From NCBI GenBank assembly GCA_965206015.1, contig CBDBIW010000014.1, positions 62,001 through 126,000 of the forward strand: a DNA stretch of 64,000 nucleotides, in the 5' to 3' direction. Every line of letters begins with the position of its first letter. Within the stretch, counting starts at the first letter, position 1. A model generated the notes under the pieces. It had not been told where the DNA came from and ran no database searches. It saw only the letters and a program-made list of their open reading frames with translations. This document shows, piece by piece, positions 56,426 to 64,000 of the stretch. A program made the position numbers and the translations under genes. Source of the DNA: JAJCYL01 sp965206015. GTDB lineage: Bacteria > Bacteroidota > Bacteroidia > Cytophagales > Cyclobacteriaceae.

Positions 56426-57328
56426 TTGATGCCCGGTCAGGATTCCAAAGAGCTTAATGAAATTAATGATTTACTAGTAAATCAAAGGTATATAGCCGAT
56501 CGTCCGGTTACAATGTCCATCTATCTTGCCATGAAGTTGGGTAAGCCCCTTTTGGTAGAAGGCCCGGCTGGTGTAGGAAAAACGGAAATTGCTAAAGTGT
56601 TGGCAGCTTCTTTGGATACTGAGTTAATCAGGCTGCAATGCTATGAAGGCCTGGATGCGTCGCACGCCTTGTACGAATGGAATTATCAACACCAATTGCT
56701 GTACCTCAGACTTCATGAAAAGGAGCAGGAAATGGATAAAATTGAGCCTGAGCTTTTTTCAGATAAATTTTTGCTCAAAAGACCTTTATTGCAGGCCATT
56801 ACTTCAGACAAAAGTCCAGTACTATTAATTGATGAAGTGGATAGAGCTGATGAAGAATTTGAGAGTTTCTTATTAGAGCTTTTGTCAGACTGGCAAATTA
56901 CAATTCCAGAGACAGGAACTATCAAAGCCAAAGCACAGCCTCATGTTGTGTTGACTGGTAATAGGACAAGAGAATTATCAGAAGCACTTAGAAGACGGTG
57001 TCTTTATGTATGGATAGATTATCCCGAATTTGAAAAGGAATTAGCTATTGTAAGGTCTAAGACTCCTGGTATTGATGATCAATTGGCCTTACAGATATGC
57101 AGATTTATGGAAGAATTGAGACAGCTCAAACTTGACAAGGCCCCAGGAGTTGCTGAAACTTTGGACTGGGCTAAAGCATTGGTATCTATGCATTTAGAAT
57201 GCCTTAATAAAGAAATTATTGAAGATACTTTGGGTATTGTCCTTAAGGATTGGCAGGATATAAGGCACACCACGGATTCACTTACTGAGCTTTTTGATAA
57301 GACCGGAATTACCTCAAAAATTGGATAG
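56426..57328 (+). CDS. MoxR-family AAA+ ATPase (CoxD-like)
   Basis: 300 residues. Walker A GPAGVGKTEIAK, Walker B LLIDEVDRADEEF, sensor LTGNRTRELSEALRRRC with the arginine finger. MoxR ATPases act with a von Willebrand A partner to mature or activate enzymes. Here the next gene is that partner and the following genes encode a CoxSLM molybdenum hydroxylase, exactly the CoxD/CoxE arrangement needed for active-site assembly in known CO dehydrogenase clusters. The stop overlaps the next start. Confidence 0.92.
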   Translation: MMPGQDSKELNEINDLLVNQRYIADRPVTMSIYLAMKLGKPLLVEGPAGVGKTEIAKVLAASLDTELIRLQCYEGLDASHALYEWNYQHQLLYLRLHEKEQEMDKIEPELFSDKFLLKRPLLQAITSDKSPVLLIDEVDRADEEFESFLLELLSDWQITIPETGTIKAKAQPHVVLTGNRTRELSEALRRRCLYVWIDYPEFEKELAIVRSKTPGIDDQLALQICRFMEELRQLKLDKAPGVAETLDWAKALVSMHLECLNKEIIEDTLGIVLKDWQDIRHTTDSLTELFDKTGITSKIG

Positions 57329-58491
57329 TGGATAATCAGCTTTTAAATAGGCAAATGCGAATATCTGGTAATATTGTGATGTTTTGCCGGTTTCTCCGCG
57401 GACATGGATACTCCGTTGGCGTAAAAGAAGAAGCGGAAATTCTGAACCTTTTAGATTACCACACACTAAAAAATCGCGAGAGCCTGAAGTTAGCATTGAA
57501 GGTTGCTGTGGCTAAAAATGAATTCCAGTTTCGCCATTTCGACCATGACTTCGATGACTTTTGGAACCAGCTGCCCAAAGGAATTGATTCCAAAATCAGA
57601 CACGAAGCGACGCGAAACCCCCCAAAACAGAATGCCAAAGTTCCTTCATTGGATTCTCTTAAGAATTGGCTCTATCATCAAGAGACGGATGAGCAGGTCG
57701 ATTTGGCGAAATTCAGCCCTTTAGAAACACTTGCAAAGAAAGATTTTTCTTCTATGGACGAAGAGGAATTGAGGTTAATAGATCAATTGCTCAAGCGAAT
57801 AACAAGACAATTGGCTAATCAAAAAAGTCGGCTAAGAATTAGAAGTAAGAAGAGGTTTCAAATTGATCTTAGACAAACTATTCAGGCAAACATGAGGACA
57901 GGGGGGGATATTCAGTATATCCGGTATAGTGAAAAAAAGTTGAAGAGGCTCAAAATTGTAGTTTTAGCCGATGTAAGTAAGTCAATGGAATTGTATAGCT
58001 GTTTTTTTGTACACCTGATCTATGCATTTCAAAATTCTTATGATCGTATCAACACCTGGGTTTTTAGCACTGCTGTTCATAATGTGTCAAATTTGTTACA
58101 CAATTATGAATTCGATAAAGCTTATCAATTAATTGCAGAGAGAGTTCCCCAGTGGTCCGGGGGGACCAAAACTGGTGCTTGCCTTTCTATGTTCAACCAG
58201 CAGCGACGAGGTTGGTCGATTGATAAGAAAACAATTGTTTTTATCATCAGTGATGGATGGGACACAGGAGAAGCAGATGTACTTTCTCATGAAATGTCCA
58301 TCATTCACAAACGATCAAAAAAGGTAATATGGTTAAACCCTTTAGCTGGGAATCCCGACTTTAGCCCTGAAGTAAGTGGATTAAAAGCGGCCATGCCATT
58401 CATCGATGCTCATACTTCCTGCCATAACCTTGAAAGCTTGAAGCTAGCTCTGCATCATATGAAAAACAGTAAGAAGCAGCAGTTGAGGTAG
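57328..58491 (+). CDS. CoxE-like von Willebrand A domain protein
   Basis: 387 residues from GTG (TAGTG overlap with the upstream stop, translational coupling). The N-terminal half is basic and helical; the VWA domain begins at about residue 208 with MIDAS motif DVSKS (VLADVSKSMELYS) and continues with WSGGTKTGA and FIISDGWDTGEAD. It probably works with the MoxR ATPase in inserting or activating the molybdenum centre of the CoxL-type enzyme. Confidence 0.92.
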   Translation: MDNQLLNRQMRISGNIVMFCRFLRGHGYSVGVKEEAEILNLLDYHTLKNRESLKLALKVAVAKNEFQFRHFDHDFDDFWNQLPKGIDSKIRHEATRNPPKQNAKVPSLDSLKNWLYHQETDEQVDLAKFSPLETLAKKDFSSMDEEELRLIDQLLKRITRQLANQKSRLRIRSKKRFQIDLRQTIQANMRTGGDIQYIRYSEKKLKRLKIVVLADVSKSMELYSCFFVHLIYAFQNSYDRINTWVFSTAVHNVSNLLHNYEFDKAYQLIAERVPQWSGGTKTGACLSMFNQQRRGWSIDKKTIVFIISDGWDTGEADVLSHEMSIIHKRSKKVIWLNPLAGNPDFSPEVSGLKAAMPFIDAHTSCHNLESLKLALHHMKNSKKQQLR

Positions 58492-58613
58492 GTATAAGTT
58501 ACTACTGAGATATTAAAATTCAACACCTAATGTTATCGTAATTGTCTCTGGCATTGATAAACTAGTGCTTAATTCCTATATTGAAAATTCTACTTAATTG
58601 AAAATAGTATTTG

Positions 58614-59057
58614 ATGGAAATATCGGGAAGTCATAGCATCAAACAATCCCCTCAGACATTATGGTTCTACCTGAATGATCCTGAAATACTTGCTCGCATA
58701 ACACCTGGCTTAACTGATTTGGAATCTATTGGTACAGATAAATTTAAGGCAATTTCAGTAATAAAAATTGGCCCGGTGAAGGCAAGTTTTGAAGGGATAC
58801 TAGAAATGAAGGAGAAAACTGAGAATAAAAAAATGGCAGTAACTATCAAACAGGACAGTAAAATTGGTAACGTAAATGCTGTTATCGAAATGGTCCTGAC
58901 TTCAGGAGACGGTGAGACTACCATAAATTATAAAGGAGAAGCAAAAATGGCTGGTAAGCTGGCCACCATGGGCCAAAGAATTGTTGAAAGTGTAGTCACA
59001 AGCCTTTCAAAACAGTTTTTTGTTAATCTGGAAAATGAATTTAAAGCCAATAAATGA
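58614..59057 (+). CDS. CoxG-like SRPBCC protein
   Basis: 147 residues (ATG 58614, one codon after a TTG). SRPBCC/CoxG fold: MEISGSHSIKQSPQTLWFYL, NDPEILARITPGLTDLE, GKLATMGQRIVESVVTSLSK. CoxG proteins may bind quinone or tether the hydroxylase to the membrane, though here there is no C-terminal membrane anchor. The end of the gene is covered by an imperfect 19-bp tandem duplication (59033-59070), which may have altered the last residues. Confidence 0.9.
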   Translation: MEISGSHSIKQSPQTLWFYLNDPEILARITPGLTDLESIGTDKFKAISVIKIGPVKASFEGILEMKEKTENKKMAVTIKQDSKIGNVNAVIEMVLTSGDGETTINYKGEAKMAGKLATMGQRIVESVVTSLSKQFFVNLENEFKANK

Positions 59058-59070
59058 ATTTAAAACCAAT
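59033..59070. repeat. Imperfect 19-bp tandem duplication across the coxG stop
   Basis: AAATGAATTTAAAGCCAAT (59033-59051) and AAATGAATTTAAAACCAAT (59052-59070), one mismatch. Confidence 0.9.
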
Positions 59071-59089
59071 AATTAACCTGTTTTAAGAT

Positions 59090-59551
59090 ATGGAGATAAC
59101 AATTAATGTCAATAGAAAATCACACACCAGCGATATTGCACCTATGGTCTCACTAACAGAATATTTACGTGAGCATTTGAGATTGACAGGCACACACATT
59201 GCATGTGATACGACCAGTTGCGGAGCCTGTACCGTATTACTCGACGGTAAGGCAATAAAATCATGTACAGTCCTGGCTGTTCAGGCTTCGGGTAAAGAAG
59301 TGACCACTATTGAAGGCATGGAAAAAGAGGGTGAGCTTCACCCGATACAGGAAGCCTTTCGGGAGAATCACGGCCTACAATGCGGTTTTTGCACACCAGG
59401 AATGATAATGACTGCCGCTGATATCCTTAGTAATAACCCAAACCCCTCTGAGAGTGAGATTAGATACGGTTTGGAAGGTAATTTTTGCAGGTGCACTGGT
59501 TACCACAATATTGTTAAATCCATTCAGCATGCTGCTGACCACTTAAAATGA
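59090..59551 (+). CDS. 2Fe-2S subunit of a CoxSLM-type molybdenum hydroxylase
   Basis: 153 residues. Plant-type ferredoxin cluster CDTTSCGACTVLLDGKAIKS C, and the second cluster CGFCTPGMIMTAADIL with CRCTGYHNI. It carries electrons from the molybdenum subunit to the FAD subunit. Seven bases separate it from the coxL-like gene. Complete set of eight cysteines. Confidence 0.95.
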   Translation: MEITINVNRKSHTSDIAPMVSLTEYLREHLRLTGTHIACDTTSCGACTVLLDGKAIKSCTVLAVQASGKEVTTIEGMEKEGELHPIQEAFRENHGLQCGFCTPGMIMTAADILSNNPNPSESEIRYGLEGNFCRCTGYHNIVKSIQHAADHLK

Positions 59552-59558
59552 CCGCACC

Positions 59559-61913
59559 ATGACATACGTAGGACAACCGATTAAAAGAAGAGAAGACCAT
59601 CGTTTTCTTACCGGAAAAGGTAAGTATACTGATGACATTGTACTTCCTCACATGACTCATGCAGCATTTGTAAGGAGCCCATATGCACATGCTAATATTA
59701 AAAGCATTGATTACTCGGCTGCTGAATCCCACCCGGGAGTAGTTGCAGTTTATACTGGTGAACATTGTGGCCAATTTAGAGTTCCTTGCGGCTGGCAAGT
59801 TGATTTCAAGAATGGAGATACAATGAAGGAACCTCCTCACCCTTTGTTAACCGTTGGAAAAGCCAGGCATGCAGGTGAAAATGTTGCTGTGGTAATTGCC
59901 GACACCCTTCAGGCTGCCAGAGATGCAGTGGAACTCGTCCAGGTTGAATATGAAGAACTGCCATCTGTAACTGATGCCAGGGAAGCCATCCAAAATGGCG
60001 CACCACAATTGCATGAAGACGTTCCAAATAACTTAATTTTTGATTGGGAAATAGGCAATCCCAGAGAAGAAGTCGATGCCGCGTTGGCAGCAGCACATCA
60101 TGTAACAAAATTAGAATTTAAGAACCAACGCCTGATCCCAAATGCGATGGAACCCCGCAGTTACATTGCCAACTACGATGTAAGTTCAGATAAATACACA
60201 CTTTACACAAGTACACAAAACCCTCACTTGATCAGATTGTTAATGTGTGCTTTTGTGCTAGAAATACCTGAACATAAAGTGAGGGTTATAAGCCACGATG
60301 TAGGTGGTGGATTCGGAAGTAAAATCTACCATTATACCGAAGAGGCACTGCTCACTTGGGCTTCAAAAGAAACTGGAAGGCCGGTAAAATGGACTTCAGA
60401 TAGAAGTGAGGCATTCCTGACGGATGCGCACGGTCGAGATAACGTAACCAATGCTGAAATGGGCTTTGATGCGAATGGAAAGATTGTTGCCTTCAAGGCC
60501 CATAACGAGGCGAACCTGGGAGCGTATCTTTCGACTTTTTCAACATGTGTACCTACTTATCTTCATGGTACGCTGGCTCAAGGATGCTATACTACACCAC
60601 TTATCAATATTGATGTTAATGCCGTGCTGACTAATACTACTCCGGTTGATGCCTATCGAGGAGCTGGTAGACCTGAAATCACCTATATCCTTGAACATTT
60701 GCTGGATACTGCAGCTCTCGAAATGAGCATGGATCCAGCTGAATTGAGGTTCAAAAACTTTATTCCGGCTTTTGACGGTGTAGACCAGCCGGGATATCAA
60801 ACTCAGGTGGCCTTGCAATATGACAGCGGAAATTATCAAGCCACGTTAAAAAGAGCACTTGAGATGGCCGGTTATGAGGAACTTAGAAAAGAACAGGCAG
60901 CGTATAGAGAGAATGGCAACAAGCTATTAGGTATTGGATTCTCTACTTACATAGAGGGTTGTGGTATTGCACCGTCAGCGGTTGTTGGCTCCCTGGGAGC
61001 CAGGGCGGGCCTCTACGAAGTTGGTCACGTACGCATTCAACCAACTGGTAAGGTGTCAGTCTTCACAGGATCTCATTCGCATGGACAAGGACACGAAACC
61101 GCATTTGCCCAGTTTGTAGCTGATCGTTTAGAAATTCCTATAGACGATGTAGATGTCAATCATGGAGATACAGATCAGGTTGCCTTTGGTATGGGAACTT
61201 ATGGTTCCAGAAGTATAGCAGTTGGCGGCTCTGCAATTGTTAAAAGTATCGAGAAAGTGCTTGAGAAAGGAGCCAGAATTGCTGCTCACCTCTTAGAAGC
61301 ACCAGTAGGGGACCTTGAATATGCAGAAGGAAAATGGACAGTTAAAGGAACCGATAAGTCAGTTGCTTTCGGGGATGTCTCGTTGACTGCTTATGTACCA
61401 CACAATTACCCTGAAGGAGAGGAGCCTGGGCTTGATTTTTCTAGTTTCTATGATCCGGCGAATTTTACTTACCCATTTGGTGCGCATATCGCCATAGTAG
61501 AAGTAGACAAAGACACCGGGAAAGTGGACCTCAAACGATTTATCGCTGTGGATGATGTAGGAAATGTAATCAATCCAATGATCGTCGATGGTCAAATTCA
61601 TGGAGGCATTGTTCAGGGTGCTGGTCAGGCATTACTTGAAGGAGCTATGTATGATGACGGAAACCTACTCACGGGATCATATATGGACTATGCCATGCCG
61701 AGAGCGGATGATATGCCATTTTTTGAAACTGACAGGATGGTGACTCCATGTCCTCACAATCCACTAGGAGTAAAAGGAGCAGGTGAAGCCGGATGTATTG
61801 GAGCGACTCCAGCGGTAGCCAATGCAGTAATGGATGCGCTATCACCTTTTGGTGTAAAGGACATTCAAATGCCGTTGACTCCTGAAAGAGTCTGGAGAGC
61901 AATGAACAGTTAA
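59559..61913 (+). CDS. Form II CoxL-type molybdopterin-binding subunit (xanthine dehydrogenase family)
   Basis: 784 residues. GGGFGSKIYHY (cofactor loop), the active-site motif AYRGAGRPE which marks form II CoxL-like proteins (form I CO dehydrogenase has AYxCSFR), HGQGHETAFAQ, and the catalytic Glu region GVKGAGEAGCIGA near the C-terminus. It oxidises a substrate at a Mo-pterin centre using water. CO oxidation by form II is doubtful; an aldehyde or aromatic heterocycle is as likely. Intact and in operon with its maturation genes. Confidence 0.93.
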   Translation: MTYVGQPIKRREDHRFLTGKGKYTDDIVLPHMTHAAFVRSPYAHANIKSIDYSAAESHPGVVAVYTGEHCGQFRVPCGWQVDFKNGDTMKEPPHPLLTVGKARHAGENVAVVIADTLQAARDAVELVQVEYEELPSVTDAREAIQNGAPQLHEDVPNNLIFDWEIGNPREEVDAALAAAHHVTKLEFKNQRLIPNAMEPRSYIANYDVSSDKYTLYTSTQNPHLIRLLMCAFVLEIPEHKVRVISHDVGGGFGSKIYHYTEEALLTWASKETGRPVKWTSDRSEAFLTDAHGRDNVTNAEMGFDANGKIVAFKAHNEANLGAYLSTFSTCVPTYLHGTLAQGCYTTPLINIDVNAVLTNTTPVDAYRGAGRPEITYILEHLLDTAALEMSMDPAELRFKNFIPAFDGVDQPGYQTQVALQYDSGNYQATLKRALEMAGYEELRKEQAAYRENGNKLLGIGFSTYIEGCGIAPSAVVGSLGARAGLYEVGHVRIQPTGKVSVFTGSHSHGQGHETAFAQFVADRLEIPIDDVDVNHGDTDQVAFGMGTYGSRSIAVGGSAIVKSIEKVLEKGARIAAHLLEAPVGDLEYAEGKWTVKGTDKSVAFGDVSLTAYVPHNYPEGEEPGLDFSSFYDPANFTYPFGAHIAIVEVDKDTGKVDLKRFIAVDDVGNVINPMIVDGQIHGGIVQGAGQALLEGAMYDDGNLLTGSYMDYAMPRADDMPFFETDRMVTPCPHNPLGVKGAGEAGCIGATPAVANAVMDALSPFGVKDIQMPLTPERVWRAMNS

Positions 61914-61941
61914 TATTTAATAACGACTTAAAAAATTTGAA

Positions 61942-62760
61942 ATGATACCTTCAAAATTTGATTATATAAAAGCCAATTCTGTGAGCGAGGCAATTAACCT
62001 TTTAGGTAAGCACAGTGATGCTAAACTGCTAGCTGGTGGACATAGCCTTTTACCGGCCATGAAATTGAGATTAAACCAACCTGATGTTCTGGTAGATATT
62101 GGAGGAATAAGCGAGTTAAAAAGCATTACAGAAGATGGTGATGCCTTGGTTGTAGGTTCTAACTGCTCCCATGCCGAAATTGCTGCTTCTGAAGTAGTTG
62201 CCAAGCATGCGTCTGCATTATCTCAAGCTGCTGCTGAGATTGGGGATGTACAGGTAAGAAATGCTGGTACCATCGGGGGAAGTTTGGCCCATGCCGATCC
62301 GGCCGCTGATTATCCGGCTGTGATAATGGCTCATGATGCAACCATACTCGTAGAAGGAGCAACTGGGAAAAGAGAAATTGCATCCGGAGATTTCTTCCAG
62401 GGGCTTTTTGAGACCAGTGTTGCAGACGATGAAGTAATTACGGGAATTAAATTTCCAAAATCCTCAGCCGGTGTCTACCTCAAATTTGCTCAATCAGCAT
62501 CGCGGTTTGCGGTGGTTGGATGTGCTGCCGTAAAAACCAATATAGGGGTTCAGGTGGGATTGACAGGTGTTGCTGACAAGGCGTATCGTGCTTCAGGTGT
62601 CGAGCGTTCTTATAATGGCTCCAATGCCGAGGAAGCTGCCAACCATGCCGTGGACAGTGTAGACGTTTCAGGTGACCATTTTGCATCTTCAGAATATCGA
62701 AATCATTTGGCCAAGGGTTATGTCAGGAAAGCACTGGAAGCCTTGCAACAAGACCATTAA
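61942..62760 (+). CDS. FAD-binding subunit of the CoxSLM-type hydroxylase
   Basis: 272 residues. FAD motifs AGGHSLLPAMKLRL (about 31-44) and TIGGSLAHADPAADYPA (about 111-127). It passes electrons from the 2Fe-2S subunit to quinone or another acceptor. Gene order moxR-vwa-coxG-S-L-M with S, L and M close together indicates one operon. No molybdenum cofactor gene or xdhC-like chaperone is in the window. Confidence 0.94.
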   Translation: MIPSKFDYIKANSVSEAINLLGKHSDAKLLAGGHSLLPAMKLRLNQPDVLVDIGGISELKSITEDGDALVVGSNCSHAEIAASEVVAKHASALSQAAAEIGDVQVRNAGTIGGSLAHADPAADYPAVIMAHDATILVEGATGKREIASGDFFQGLFETSVADDEVITGIKFPKSSAGVYLKFAQSASRFAVVGCAAVKTNIGVQVGLTGVADKAYRASGVERSYNGSNAEEAANHAVDSVDVSGDHFASSEYRNHLAKGYVRKALEALQQDH

Positions 62761-62989
62761 CTATTACACCCCCCTTAAAGGGATTTATCTCTTCAATCTA
62801 AGCACGGATACAGGGAGCTTTACCAGGAGAATTATCAAGAATTGGGATTTGGGATTGGAGGAGGTTAGATATTTACTACTATCTATCTGTAATCCTGTCC
62901 GGCTAATTAGGGCTTCCTCAGATAGCACAAAAAGTAGCTATAGAGGATATAAAGAATGATTTTCAGGGTAAAGAGACTTGATTAAATGC
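62761..62989. other. Spacer with an IS3 terminal-repeat scrap
   Basis: 62881-62911 reads CTGTAATCCTGTCCGGCTAA followed by TTAGGG, the reverse complement of the IS3 left end seen at 21463 and 38507. A CCCTTAAAGGG palindrome lies near 62772. No gene. Confidence 0.5.
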
Positions 62990-64000
62990 GAGGTTATTTG
63001 TATATGATCAACTATACTTTTTCCAGTTCCAATCTAAAATCGAAGGGTTTTCCTCGATCAACCACATCAAACTCAACCCTGACAATAGGTGGATAGCCCT
63101 TAGTGGCCTTTTGCCTTGGGACGAGCTGGTAAATATCTATAAAAAAAACTGGCCTGAAAAGCCCGAAGGGCAAATTAAAGATAGATGCCACGGTGGCTGA
63201 CCAATACATCACCTGCCCCAATGACCCTGGGCTGGTCAATGAGGCACGTATCAAGACCGAAAAGATGGTGGACAGACTGTTCGGATTGTTAAGGGACAAG
63301 GTTGATGTCAAGCCCGGGACTTACCGCAAGGTGGCCCGTCAAAGGTATTTGCAAGAGGCCAAAAAGAAGAAAAAGTCAACGGTATCGATCCGAAAGGCCA
63401 TTCGTGTATTGCTCAACTGTGTGAAAAGGAACCCGGGCCATATTGATCAAATGCCGGATCATTTGCAAGGGCCTTTCCCATTTTCCCACAAAGTACAACT
63501 TGAACTGATGGTCATCCACACCCTTTATGAACAGCAGCAGGGCATGTACGACCAACGGTCACATCAATGCAGTTGACCGGATCGTAAGCATCTCCCAGCC
63601 CCATGTGCGTCCAATAGTACGTGGCAGGCAGGGCAAAGACGTGGAATTTGGTGCCAGGCTTGGCCTTTCCCTTATGGATGGGTTCATGACCAGGGACAAC
63701 CTGAGCCGGGATGCTTATAATGAAAGTGGGGATTTGCCCAGGCAGGCTGAAGCCTATAAGGCTTTGTCTGGTCATTACCCCGAACTTATACAAGCCGATA
63801 AGATTGATGCTACCCATGCAAACCGTACCCTGGTGCAGGCAAAGGTGCATCAGGCTTACGGCCACACCAAAAGGCAAGCCAGTTAAAAAAACCGGCTTAT
63901 CAGAAAGCCAAATCAAAAAAAGAGTATGCCGAAAGGAATGCAATCGAAGGAAGGATCGGCAATGCCAAACAGGTCTGCTCCCTCAATGAAATCAAGGCAA
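62990..64000 (+). pseudogene. IS5/IS1182-like transposase, internally deleted and frameshifted, runs off the window
   Basis: N-terminal part RLFVYDQLYFFQFQSKIEGF, NRWIALSGLLPWDELVNIYK, then a jump from GQIK to KIDATVADQYITCPNDPGLV. About 150-200 residues normally between these are missing. It continues RTYRKVARQRYLQEAKKK; shifts frame near 63550 to VDRIVSISQPHVRPIVRGRQ, VEFGARLGLSLMDGF, GDLPRQAEAYKALSGHYPEL; then breaks again (KKEYAERNAIEGRIGNAKQ) at the right edge. Its GC content is higher than its neighbours, suggesting a foreign origin. Confidence 0.85.

Noticed and set aside
56426..62760. Calling this cluster a true CO dehydrogenase
   Set aside because: The active-site motif is the form II type, not the form I AYxCSFR, so CO oxidation cannot be claimed.
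1..64000. CRISPR arrays, prophage, tRNA and rRNA genes
   Set aside because: No regularly spaced repeats, phage structural genes, tRNA T-arms or rRNA cores were seen by eye. The short tandem duplications have no spacers.

Overview
The window looks like the chromosome of a Bacteroidota bacterium of the Cytophagales type. The evidence is a SusC/SusD pair with a zinc-metallohydrolase lipoprotein, several candidate TAnnTTTG promoters, weak Shine-Dalgarno sites, low GC, and lineage-typical genes (DUF2851, DUF4159, lone ftsE, PqiA-like protein). No species is claimed. No tRNA, rRNA or CRISPR array was seen.

Layout. 1-5.8 kb (minus): outer-membrane uptake locus. 6-7.8 kb (plus): SRP RNA, transaldolase-like enzyme, small conserved gene, ftsE. 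7.8-9.2 kb: decayed MBL hydrolase, collapsed IS3 element and an intact DUF433/DUF5615 toxin-antitoxin pair. 9.6-13.9 kb: PqiA-like protein, IscA-type Fe-S protein, methylmalonyl-CoA epimerase, thiL and DUF4159, separated by hairpin-rich dispersed repeats. 14.5-18 kb: ROK kinase, then broken BLUF and creatininase genes. 18-30.3 kb: housekeeping genes dnaG, mpg, priA, ung and ggt, mixed with an internally deleted miaA and remnants of IS elements, a FemAB/GNAT-like gene and a DmpA-type peptidase. 30.8-38.4 kb: ftsK, lolA-like, pyrF, DUF2851 and a NeuD/PglD-type acyltransferase. 38.5-42.7 kb: IS3 and hydrolase remnants, proC, an aspartyl-protease relic and a DEAD-box helicase. 43-51.5 kb: serine hydrolase plus a giant Asp-box repeat protein, a coiled-coil membrane protein, a dead MFS gene cut by an IS3 relic, and an S9 peptidase. 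51.5-56.4 kb: accessory region with IS1595 and ISL3 relics and a lipoprotein/glycine-zipper locus. 56.4-62.8 kb: moxR-vwa-coxG-coxS-coxL-coxM, a form II CoxL-type molybdenum hydroxylase with its maturation ATPase. 62.9-64 kb: another broken transposase running off the end.

The striking overall picture is a housekeeping backbone that stays intact (PriA, DnaG, FtsK, SusC and the 1003-residue repeat protein are full length) while at least sixteen accessory genes and nearly every IS element are broken by frameshifts, nonsense codons and internal deletions. The non-coding and pseudogene DNA also carries about ten tandem duplications of 12-21 bp. This suggests ongoing genome decay with a characteristic indel process, rather than random sequencing error. 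No wholly new system is demonstrated. The most unusual leads are the tandem-duplication signature, the in-frame lipoprotein/glycine-zipper locus at 52.6-53.5 kb, and the hairpin abutting the pyrF start codon.
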